NCBI GenBank assembly: GCA_037157565.1
Contig: JAZHRO010000024.1
Location: 9,926,501 to 9,990,500 of the forward strand
From: Thalassia testudinum
Lineage: Eukaryota > Streptophyta > Magnoliopsida > Alismatales > Hydrocharitaceae
DNA: 64,000 nucleotides
Direction: 5' to 3'
The translations under genes and the position numbers were made by a program. The notes under the pieces are model-generated. The model saw only the letters and a list, made by a program, of their open reading frames with translations. It was not told where the DNA came from and made no database searches. This document shows, piece by piece, positions 23,751-33,890 of the stretch; the stretch's first letter is position 1, and each line of letters opens with the position of its first letter.

Positions 23751-24612
23751 CTCTCTCTCTCTTATTTTTGTAATAGAAACATTGTACTTCTAGAATTATA
23801 GTTTGCTCCCTGAGTTCGACCTCGGGAAACCTTTTATTTCCGAGTAAAATTGTAATAGTGGCAAAGACTATCTGTACTACAACGCCATTTCTATAACAAA
23901 CAACAAAACCTAGTCATACCGCCACTAGTACCACGTACCCAAGAGACAACACACTTCCACGTTTCACTTTCTTAGTTCCATTCTATTCTCTTTCCTGGAG
24001 TTCTACTCCTAATTCCCCGTAGGGTTCGTATTCTTTTTGTTTGGCCATTGTAGGTTTCACTGTTCCAGTCTTACGTTCATACAACCCATATTCTTAATCA
24101 TATTTATTCATTCATAACAGGCAGCTATTAATTCCTTTCCACTTTTCCAAGACTGCAATATATATATTCCACTAGTTTTCCAGTCCTAGGATTCATGCTG
24201 TACCCTAGGATCTATCATTCAATCTAGTTTTCCAGTCCTAGGATTCATGCAATACCTTAGGATCTATCATTCAATCTAGTTTCTCAGTCCTAGGGTTCAT
24301 GCAATACCCTAGACTCTATTAATTGTTCTACAATTATAACAAATTATCCTAAATAAATTAAAAGCCACTCTACCAACTACAACGGGAGTACTGGGGGCGT
24401 GGTCGGCAATCCCGCGCACCTCCGCAGCCCCCAAGACTACAATGGTACGGGGTCCTAACACAAGGATCAAACACAAGGAGTTTCTCAGAACGGCATACAA
24501 TTACTGTAAACGGATAGAGGATTTTATTCTGGAAAGAACACAACTCGAAACATTGAAAACGGACTCAGAACGAGCCCTAAGCAGGTCGAAAACAACGAAA
24601 CTGTCCAAAATC

Positions 24613-24640
24613 AGACGTTTGGAACCTCTTCCAGACGTCT
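24613..24640. repeat. decamer dyad, inner of pair in LTR B/C
   Basis: AGACGTTTGGAA, loop CCTC, TTCCAGACGTCT: 12-bp arms with one mismatch, 862 bp from the outer dyad. Confidence 0.85.
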
Positions 24641-25005
24641 TAAAAGGTGGGTCAGATTGTACCTTCGCTCTGTGTAGTCCTTCAGACGTCCAAAAGCCTG
24701 CTGGAACGTCTGACCCCGATTCCCAGACGTCCGATAGTCACCCAGGACATCTGGAAGTCCTCTCCGTCGTCTGGCACTACGGCCAGACGTCCGATTCACG
24801 TGGGATGACGAGTCCTCGCGCCCTCCCGAGCAGAACCTGCACGCACCCACACCTGCTCTCAGCACGACGGATCGTAGACGAAGGCGTGGAGGACGGCTGC
24901 ATGGCCGTACACGCGAAAAAGGAAGAAGATAGAAATATCTTACCTGTTGGACGTCTGGACAGTCCTCCAGACGTCTTCACCGTCGTCTGGTCGTAAGCCC
25001 AGACA

Positions 25006-25035
25006 TCTGATTCTGGAAAATTTTCCAGAATCAGA
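25006..25035. repeat. 30-bp perfect palindrome in LTR B/C
   Basis: The arms are TCTGATTCTGGAAAA and its exact complement. It contains TTCTGGAA and TTCCAGAA, each matching the nTTCnnGAAn heat-shock-element unit. Broken versions occur at the equivalent place in LTR A (about 15293-15319) and D (27566-27596). Confidence 0.8.
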
Positions 25036-25330
25036 GCCCGACTCGCTCTCCGCCCGCAACGCACGGCCGCGCCGCGCCCCGTCCACTTGCTACCCGAGCT
25101 ACAGCAGCCCCTCCGCGACACTCCACGCCCGCTGCTCCCCCGTCAGCCGGCTCTAGCTGCCCCGGCAAACTCGAGCCCTCACGGTCGAGCGTCTTCTTCT
25201 TCTCGCAACACCCCCTCCCGCACACTCGCCGCAGCCGCTGCTGCCGCCGCTCACTCACGCTCTCGCACTGGCTGGGAGAAAGAGAAGAGGAAGGCGGAGG
25301 AGATGAGGGTGAGGGAGAGGGCGAGGGCGT

Positions 25331-25338
25331 CTTTATAA
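25331..25338 (-). promoter_or_regulatory. TATA-like site of LTR B/C
   Basis: CCTTATAAAG on the minus strand in GC-rich surroundings followed by a CT-rich stretch. The core is almost palindromic, so it does not by itself fix transcription direction. Confidence 0.4.
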
Positions 25339-25474
25339 GGCCGCGCGGGTAGAGAGAGAAAAGAGCTGCGCGCCTGCAGGAGGAGAGAGAGAAAAAGAGG
25401 GGCGAGAGCGGCGGGTGCAGTCTGCGCACGCAGGCGCGTAGACGCAACCCCGTACGCCGCAAAAATTGATTACC

Positions 25475-25502
25475 AGACGTCTGGAAAGGGTTCCAGACGT
25501 CT
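25475..25502. repeat. decamer dyad, outer of pair in LTR B/C
   Basis: AGACGTCTGGAA, loop AGGG, TTCCAGACGTCT: perfect 12-bp arms, 31 bp from the LTR terminus at 25533. Confidence 0.9.
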
Positions 25503-25538
25503 TAAAAGCCCGTCTGATGCCTCGTTCTTAACACTAAG

Positions 25539-25796
25539 GTATGAAATTTTGATAATGATGGGATAATTCGCCTACTGTAAGACACGACAGTTGGTTGAGT
25601 TTTGGTATGGGAGTGAGCTGGCCCTCTGGTTCGCATGTACTGAGGAGAGCTAGTCATCCCTTGTATAGGGAGAAAGCTAGCCTTCCCTCGGGTTAAGACC
25701 AAGAGTAGGAATGACCTTCCTACATCGACTCCTGTTAAACCCACGGACCAACCGGGATAGTCAAGCAAGGGTACGCAGATTGGTGAGAGGTGCAGC
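25539..25796 (+). mobile_element. old host LTR 'E', third fragment
   Basis: GTACTGAGGAGAGCTAGT...CCTACATCGACTCCTGTTAAACCCAC...TAGTCAAGCAAGGGTACGCAGATTG corresponds to LTR A near 16470-16610 with many substitutions. It ends at the insertion point of N3. Confidence 0.7.
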
Positions 25797-26836
25797 CTCT
25801 ATGTTAGTTCAACCCCCACATAAATAAATTTTGATGATTTTACAAAATAAAGAAAAAGAAATAAAACATAGATTTAGCATATTTTTTCTGTCGTGACATA
25901 ATTGCAAGTTTTATGGATAAATGATTAGAAGCGTGAAGACACAAATTGTAATAGGTCTTAGGTATTTTTTCGTAAACTTTCAAAGATTGTAATCTTATTT
26001 TTATTGAGTCTAAAGATATTGTAAAGAGCCTCCAAATATAATATATACATAGCTAAGTTAAGCTCTCTATACTTAAGAAAAACTAGAAAGAAAAATCTAA
26101 CACTAAACACATATCAGATGTCCAACACTAATGACAAACGTCTGATTTTTAAATTTAAGACGTCTGATCACCTATAGTCATGCCCTTGCACTCTTAACAC
26201 TTAGGCTCTAGACGTTGCAACCTCAAATCAGTCGTCCACAGCCTTACCTAGATATCCAATACATACCTCAAACGTCTTTAAACCTACCATTAGACTCCAT
26301 TGCCTATTTCCTTCATTATTATGCATGTCTAACGGGGAAAATATACCTTTAGACGTCTGGACATGTCACCAAACGTCTAATAATGGATCGTTGCCCATTT
26401 ATTTTTTGCATACTTATCATAAACCAAAGTTCGGCTCTTAGATTACCAAGGCAAGTCATTAATCTCTTTCCAGACGTCTAGAAAACTTGGCAAACATCCA
26501 CACTGACATCTGTTTCTTAAAGTCTAGAATCCTATTTGGATCTGATCAAAACAGGAATGAACCCACTTATAATTAGACGTCTTATATTTGTATCAGACGT
26601 CTTATACGAACATATCAGACATCCCTATTTCGATCCAATGAAAACAGTAAGCTTGACTAATAGAATCAAACGTCCAAAATTGTACTCAGACGTCTGACCC
26701 AAAAATCAGACGTCTGATATTGCTGTCAGAATCGTTATTGCCTTGATTTGTGTTGCATTTCATCCCAATCTCTTGGGACTTGCTTCCAACGGCTATGAGA
26801 CCTCTCTCAAGTCTTCTTAAAGGTTCTAAACTTACC

Positions 26837-26844
26837 TATAAATA
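26837..26844 (+). promoter_or_regulatory. TATA box of LTR N3
   Basis: TATAAATA in CCTATAAATAAAG, about 120 bp downstream of the last exact decamer. Confidence 0.65.
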
Positions 26845-27094
26845 AAGTACAACCCCTCTTAGGCAAAAAACACCTCTTGAGATATAATTCACCTAGAAAA
26901 TCACTTGCTCACTACTCATTGCTTTCTCTTGCCCTTATGTTGTGCCATTACTCTGATCAAAGGGCAATCCGACACTCCCGGTGTACTGCATTCTACTGAT
27001 CTTCAGGGAGTTCCTTTTACCCATAGTAGATAAACAAATCATTTATATTTTAGGGTGCTCTGTTGTTAAGACCCGAGACATCAAACACACTTTA

Positions 27095-27122
27095 AGACAT
27101 CTGGGAGTTGGTCCAGACGTCT
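27095..27122. repeat. decamer dyad, first of pair in LTR D (decayed)
   Basis: AGACATCTGG and CCAGACGTCT flank an altered centre, 31 bp from the LTR start, in the same position as in A and B/C. Confidence 0.7.
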
Positions 27123-27959
27123 GAAAATAAATTTTGGCATGCGTACGATCTCTAGTCTGCGCACGTGCCGTACGCAAACTGCAACCCGCCGCCCTCTTCT
27201 TTTTCTCTCTCCCTCGCAGACCTGCAGACGCCTCGCCCATGCCTTCAAATACCCCCTCCCCTCTCCCTCATTCACCACCCCACCGTCTCCTCCTTCTTCC
27301 AGTGTGAGTGTGAGAGCGAGAGCAAGGGCAGCAGCTTCTGCCTGATGCTGTGCGGAGAGGAAGAGGTGCAGCGAGAGGGAAGAAGAGGGAGAGAGCGCAA
27401 GAGAGAGAGAGAGAGAGAGAGCCCGCCGGAGCAGCTCGAGGTTGGCCGGCGTGCGCGCGGAGGGGCGTTGTGCTGGGGAGATCTCCCCTGGTGCTGCTGC
27501 AACTCAAGCAGCGGACAAGCGGTTGCGTGGCGAGCTCGCGCGCAGTGAGAAGAAGACGAGGAGGTTCTGATTCTGGGAAAATTTTCCAAAATCAGACGTC
27601 TGGACCTATGTCCAAAAGACGAGGGAGACATCTGGAGGGAGCTCCAGACGACTGAGAGGTACGAAATTTCTCCTCTACCTTCTTTTGCGGATACGGCCAT
27701 GCAGGCCGTTCCGCCGAAGTTCTGAGACGTGTTGTGTTGATGAGGTTTTTGTCGCTCGTGCAGGTTTCATTTCGGGAAGGCGCGGGGACACGCCCTCCCA
27801 CGCAATTCAGACGTCTGGGCACGACACCAAATGGCGGAGAGCGTCTCCAGACGTCTAGAGAGGTGGTCGGACGTCTGGAACTGGGTCCAGATGATTCAGC
27901 AGGATCCTTAGATGTCTGAGAAGCAGCGCAGAGTGAGGTATGACCTGAACCACTTTTTA

Positions 27960-27987
27960 AGACGTCTGGAAGGTGTTCCAGACGTCT
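27960..27987. repeat. decamer dyad, second of pair in LTR D
   Basis: AGACGTCTGGAA, loop GGTG, TTCCAGACGTCT: perfect 12-bp arms, 865 bp after the first dyad. Confidence 0.9.
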
Positions 27988-28805
27988 GATTTGAACCAGA
28001 GTTGTTGTTTTTGACCCGTTTAGGGTCCACCTTTACTGTTTTCTTAGCTTGCTGGTTGCTACTCTACTCAGCGTTTCATTGACGTGTCATATTTGTCACC
28101 TTTTTCAGGACTAGGTGTTGAGCAGCCAGAGCCTACTGCTGCGGAGGGTGCTGGGCCTAGTAGAGCCTAGTAGTTGTACTTTTGTTGTACCCATTTTTCT
28201 GTAGTAGTGAGTATTTCTATTTCACCTTGTACTATTTTATTGTAAAACTTCATATTTCTGTACATGTTTTTAATTCTCTATTGTTGTGGTGGTATGTATT
28301 GTAGTAGTTCTCTTCTTTACTACTGTAGTTTTGTTACTGATAGTTATTTGCATGGTGAACGTGGTTTATTTTACCGCTTTTTGGTTACTTTCTCGTTGGA
28401 CGACTAGGTCTTGGGATCAGTCAAGTCGGTCTGATTCTCGTGTCCTATAGGGATTCGGGAACTGGGCTGTAACATCTGTAGGTTACATTTAATTTTTATT
28501 TCATTGTTATAGTTGGGTATCTGACTTGTCAAATCCCCATCTCTTCATAGTGAAGAGAGAAACCTTCGTTTAGGGATCTGAGGTGGGATTTGTATTTGAG
28601 GCACAGTACCCTCACTAAAGTAGTGTGGTTAATGGATTGATCACTTTGTTATCGTAAATCCTAAGTAAAGGGATTGGCTTAGGTGATGGTTTTCACCCGG
28701 TTTAGGTTTCCACCTAAAAATCTTTTGCCTCATTATGATTGTGTTTTTATCTTGCAATTATTTTTTAATTCACTATTCACCCCCCTCTAGTGCAATTTCA
28801 CTCTA

Positions 28806-29617
28806 TTCTGTTCTGTGTTGTACGACTTAGAGAGTATCCATTAGTGAAAACGACTAACCACGTGCCAGTACGACGTAGCCCCTTATGTGTTTATCGCGCG
28901 TGCCGTAGTCATCATTACGTCACGACTATGATCCCGAGGTGATAGATCAGCTATAGGACAAACGCGAGGTGTTCTCTCAATCAAGAAAGCACCACGTACA
29001 CGTTCTGCATCGAGGGAAAATTGCAGCAAGATCATTTTGTTAGGGAACATGTGAATCAAGAGATAATGGGACCCTTTGTTAGAATAATTTAAATCACAAG
29101 ACAACTAGTGCCTAGAAATAGAAATAAAATATGAAAATATTTGAAATGTTTACTGCTTTCCTTTTTAATTAAGTTGTGTTAATTAAATGTACACTTGCCA
29201 CTCTACTCAGCTTTTACTGACGTCTACCACTTGTGTTAAGGACAGGGAGGTGAGCAACCAGTTCCACCGTCTGCGGAGAGAGTTGGGCCTAATGGAGCCC
29301 AGCCTTAGTTATTCATTTTCTTTTCTGTTGTAATGACTCTCCTTTTGCCGTCGTAAGTATATATTTTGGAACTAGTAATTCAGTTTCCATCTTTCTAGTA
29401 TATTGTGATGGCTATGATGTAAACATGCTTTTTCTCTTGTAGTACTGTTTTCTGTTACCGTCTACTCTACAGTTTTCTGTCTTTTATTTATGCTTTTATC
29501 TATACTGCATGTGTGGAAATTATTATGTTTTAGTTATTATTCGTTGGGCGACTGGATCTTGAGATAGTTGAAGTGATCCGACCCGAGTTCCACGTGGAGC
29601 CGGTTCAAGTCGTAACA
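28806..29617 (+). mobile_element. old host LTR 'E', right end
   Basis: Collinear with the last 800 bp of LTR A (AACGACTAACCACGTGCCAGT, CACTCTACTCAG, GGTGAGCAACCAGT, CGTTGGGCGACTGGATCTTG) but diverged, ending GTCGTAACA at 29617. The four E pieces add to about 2.4 kb, near the full LTR A length, so E is probably itself a solo LTR and the first insertion of the nest. Confidence 0.7.
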
Positions 29618-32600
29618 TGATGTGATGTTGGTAGATAATTTGTTAATATTATGATATAAGTAGCTAAGAGTGGATTGATGTAACATAATGAATGTATTTT
29701 AATGGATATATTATATTGAAGTAGATATATTTTAATATGTATTAATATTGATGTGATATAATAGGATAATTTAATGTTAATATTGCATTGATGAAATGAA
29801 ATAGATAGTATCATTTAACTTAAATATTAAATTTTTTAATATTCTTTGGTAATCCCTTTTAACGGAGGTAATTTCCCTCAGCTAACCAGAGCCTTAGATC
29901 TATATAATTAATTACCCCATGTTTCACTTCTCAGCCATCTGCCTGATTCCTGTTGACTTTACCTCTACCAACGTGGATTCCGGACTCCACCCTTTCCCGC
30001 AGACAAAAACTACACCTGTTCCACCACTTGGAACGCGCATATTGAACACTCGCGATCTAACAAATATTTTGTTTCAACCCAACATGAATATTTTAACTGG
30101 AACGTCGTGACTTGAGGTTCGAGGCCTAGATTTTTTATTTTGATTACAGATTCGACCAGGAGTGCACTCTATGTACGTGTATATTACAAAGGTGTGTTTT
30201 CATACTTCCTTCAAGAGAGTAGCACCTTCTGCCTCTCTTAGAATGCCTTTGGCAACGTCAGAGATTATGATCAGGATAATTAAGCCAGTAGATGGGATAA
30301 GTGGAGTTAAGATATTTAATTGAATGATGCATAAATAAGCAGATAAGATGTAATATATAGTTATTGCGGTGAAAATCATAATAATACCTTTCGTTAGAAT
30401 TTTAAAAAATTTTATGGTAGGGAAATGTTGCTTTGCTAAACACAAACCCAACTTTATTTCTCCACAAAATCTACTGGTCCTACAGGAAACGTCAGCTGTG
30501 GGAAATGGGAAAAAATGGAATTATTTGAAGAATTGAGCAATTTTTTTGGTTCGGTAGGTAACAATGTCATGCCATGAAATTTGATGGCGTAAATTCCATA
30601 TGCAAGTTTAATTGAGAGAGAGAGAGAGAGAGAGAGCGTAGACTTCTCGATGCTCACATACTTGTCCCCTCCATCTCACCCATACACAATCTTTTATATT
30701 ATATCATCATTTTTCAGTTAATCGTGTTCATCAAATCATGATCCATCTACAATTGTCGGGAATGACTTTCTGTAACCATCATGTGTTACTGAATGCACAA
30801 TATGTAACTATCATTGACATTTGACCGACGTTTGACCTTACCTCTTACGTAGGTACTATGCCTCCTATGTCCTAGTAGCTAGCAGAATTTATTCACTAGA
30901 ATCTTCAATTGGGACTCCATCCCAATTTATATGTCCGACGCTTGAGCTAATCCTAACTGAGCCTATAAAATACCCAACTACATGCTAACATCCAAGGAAA
31001 TCCATTCCTCCCGAATCAACAAAAACAACCATGATCTCGATCACGCAACAATGCAATTCCATGAATAACCGACATGGAAACAGAACCCAACAAGAAAAGT
31101 CGGCGGATCTCATCCCTCCCTTGTGACAAAAAAGATGAACAAACCACCTACCACTTCCACCATCCCAATCCATTAGGATGCTGCATGTTAGATTAACTTT
31201 GATAACAATATTAGATATAAATGCATCTATCACCCAAAGTGCTTAAACGAAGCTATCAAATAATAATTCTTAATTTTATTTTAAACTTGATGCTTAGTTT
31301 CCTCGATTTTTGGTATGGTGCTATTTGTAAGGATGTCACCAAAACAACCCGAGGAGATTCCTTGGTAGTGACGCCATGTGGAAAGGTGATGGAAGATCTC
31401 TGTGTCCAAGATCTGATTCATTTGAACAACGAAAGCATGGTTTGCCTCAGCGAGTTCTTATAATTCAGAAGCCCACAAGGAACTACGGTTTAATTTAACC
31501 TTCCGTTTGGAAGTAGATGAGGAATTCTTCAAACTTAGCTCGTTAATTTGGAAACTAGTGGGAACCGATTCAACCCATGAATTGATCTCAGCAAACTGCT
31601 ATGCTTGCAATCGTGATAATCTAGTATTCGGTAATATACATGTGCTTACCTGGTTATTAAAATAAGGGACCTGTTTCATCAATCATCATCGGCATCTTTC
31701 CCCTTTAGTGACGACTGATAAAGTAGACAAAGGCAGAGCCAAGAAATTAAGTTTGAAGAGGCAAATTTAAAAGAGACTATTGTTATTAATGGAAATTGAC
31801 GGTTGGGACAACGAACACGGCGATGAAAAATTACAATTAAAAGTTGCACTGCACGATTCTTAAGATTTAATTTACTTAGAAAATTAATTCTTTAAAAGAA
31901 ATATTAATCTCTATATACTAATTATTTGATCTTCTATTTACTAATTTAAATTTAGATACTTTAACATATATTTGTTTAATATCAATTTTAACTGATGTTA
32001 ATCAAATACAAGTTAAAATCATACAATACTCATGTTTCTAATATCCTTCATATTTCATATATTTAATATCGCTATCAAATAAATATCATAAAAATTAACA
32101 TCTCAATTTAGCAGTAAACGAAAATTAATATTAACATCCTAAGTAAACAAAAATACAAATTAACATCATCAAAAAGTGTATAAAAGTTGATAGATAAACG
32201 ATGCTGCTTCTAATACCCCTCTTTGACTCCAACCCCTATCCGCTCGATTATTTCTCGAAAGCATCTCTGTCTGGGGTTTCTTTAGAACGGAGAATTGACA
32301 TAAAAAATTTTTATTTAAAATTCTAAAATAAAAAAAAAAAAAACTTCTATCTTACATCTATAACAAGATATTTAATTTTTCAAAGTAAAATGAATACTTA
32401 ATCCCTCAGCTAATTTTATTTTCTTCTTGCATCTCTTACTATTCCCTGTTTTTTTTTTTTTTTCCTCCCATTCCTCAACTCAAACAATCCAAGACTCCTG
32501 GACCTACTTGGAGCCCACAGTGTACCTAAAAGGAGCCTTGATTGCCATTCCTTTTGATGGACGAAAGGCATCATAGTCACATGGACATCGAAGCTGAAGG

Positions 32601-33490
32601 AATGCCTACTGCTTTACCAGTTCCACTGGACCTGTTGGTGCCGGGGGGTAATCCCCTTCCCCCACCAAAGTGGGACCGTATCACGCAGGTTCATGTGTTG
32701 TTTGTGATTCGTTGCAGAGTGGCATCGGCAGGCATGCTGTCATCTTCCCAAAGCGAAGATCTTTTGGAATCGGCATGTTCTTTTGTTCGAGAGTGCACTG
32801 TTAGCAGCACCTTTTTTTTTTTTTTTTTTCAAAATATTTTTACAGACATATCACCCAGAAAATTTTCAAATTTCCTTGAATATCATGACAAAAACCATAT
32901 TTACAAAATAATTATTTTAAAAATTAATTCTATTTACATAAATGACCATTTTCATTTCAAACCTCGTATCAATCAAAGAGAAAATCTAAACTGTGCTAGT
33001 TCTCTTATCGATGCGGAAATTGGTTCAGATTTTATCTCGATGAATACAGAGATTAACATAAAAATTAATATTTATGTGAATGAAGTTAATTTTTTTTATA
33101 ACATTTACGTAAATATAAATTTACTTGTGACATTTAGATAATTTTAAAATTCTTGATAATATTCATGTAAAAAATCCCTCTTTCCCTTGAAAGAGCAGCA
33201 TCAATTTGCACACCCGAGACACGTGATTTGAGCAACTCGTTTCGAAAGGACGGCACCGAGTTGCACACTGCGAAGAGTGCAACTCGTAAAGAGTCAACGG
33301 TAAGGAAACCAGAGGCCAAAATCAAGGTCAGATTCTAAACCTCCACCCTTAGTAGGGTAGAGGGGCATTACAGCCAAGTAGACTCCATACCCCTGTTTTA
33401 ATAGCCTATCCGAGAACTCGCTTGAGAAAGAAAGTAAGATTTACCCTCTCTAAACTATTACTCGCTGGTAAATGTGTGAGCACCGACTCA

Positions 33491-33890
33491 AAACCAATAG
33501 ATTTGGATGAGAAACTCCTACTAACATACATGCCACTCGTTGGTACCCACCTCTTTAGATTTGATATTTACACATGACCCTCCTACATGGTCACACATTG
33601 ATGGTCAACAAGGTTTAATCTCAATTGAGCTCCGATACTATGAGTGAGAATTCAGCAAAAATCCAATTGGCTTACATAGAACACATGCCACTCTAAACAA
33701 ATTGACTTGGATGGAGAACTCCTACTGACATATATGCCACTCATTGGTACCCATCTCTTTAGAATTGATATTTATATATGACCCTCTTAAATGGCAATAA
33801 ATTGACGGTTGACAAGGTTAGATCTCAACTCAGATCTGAATATTACACGTGAGAATTCAGCACAAAACCAAGTAGCTTACATAGAAAGGT
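33491..33890 (+). repeat. ~204-bp tandem duplication
   Basis: The unit at 33491-33694 is repeated at 33695-33890. Shared blocks include GAACTCCTACTRACATAYATGCC, the TTGGTACCCA block and GTGAGAATTCAGCA, with about 15-20% differences by eye. Confidence 0.8.

Larger units (their letters stand above)
19445..23927 (+). mobile_element. solo LTR 'N1' (Athila-type), split by N2, TSD GTACC
   Basis: It is inserted in B/C, with GTACC at 19440-19444 and 23928-23932; removing it restores TTGGTACCACGTACCC as in the uninterrupted LTR A. It starts TGATGAGAACCTCATCA and, less N2, is about 2.76 kb. Sequence and order match the 5' LTR of the Athila element at 58029-60822 (TATA region, paired coding-like GC-rich leader, purine tract, CTCCCTGAGTT block), so it is a solo LTR of that family. 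The last bases are CCACTA, not the usual CA. Confidence 0.8.
18375..25533 (-). mobile_element. solo LTR 'B/C' (family 1), split by a nested LTR, TSD CTAAG
   Basis: It begins TGTAACGACCC at 18375 and ends TTCTTAACA at 25533, with CTAAG at 18370-18374 and 25534-25538. The two halves (18375-19444 and 23933-25533, about 2.67 kb together) are collinear with the reverse of LTR A and are separated by LTR N1. It carries decamer variants throughout 24600-25500, one exact copy at 25474 and a 30-bp perfect palindrome at 25006-25035. With LTR A it makes a large inverted repeat (16.4-17.4 kb against 18.4-19.4 kb). Confidence 0.85.
27064..28474 (+). mobile_element. solo LTR 'D' (family 1, internally deleted), TSD TCTGT
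   Basis: It starts TGTTAAGACCCGAG and ends GGGCTGTAACA, with TCTGT at 27059-27063 and 28475-28479. At 1411 bp it lacks about 1.3 kb present in LTR A (roughly 15.70-16.99 kb), with the junction near 28030. It keeps exact decamers at 27114, 27593, 27808 and 27979 and both dyads. Family 1 LTRs therefore occur in long and short forms. Confidence 0.87.
25802..28800 (+). mobile_element. solo LTR 'N3' (copia/SIRE-like), split by D, TSD CTCTA
   Basis: It starts TGTTAGTTCAACCCCC and ends AGTGCAATTTCA, with CTCTA at 25797-25801 and 28801-28805. Without D it is about 1.58 kb. It matches N2 in layout: an ATTTTGATGATTTTACAAAA block near the start, the decamer array (exact copies at 26687 and 26707, many variants from 26110), the TATA box, and the CACCCCCCTCTAGT end. 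It lies inside the old LTR E. Confidence 0.82.

Noticed and set aside
14797..28000. CAGACGTCTG arrays as a CRISPR-like array
   Set aside because: The repeated unit is only 10 bp, spacing is irregular, the arrays lie inside plant LTRs and no cas genes are present.
29618..29622. TGATG as target duplication of the old LTR E
   Set aside because: No matching TGATG followed by a TGTT terminus was found between 14.0 and 14.4 kb, so E's left border stays open.
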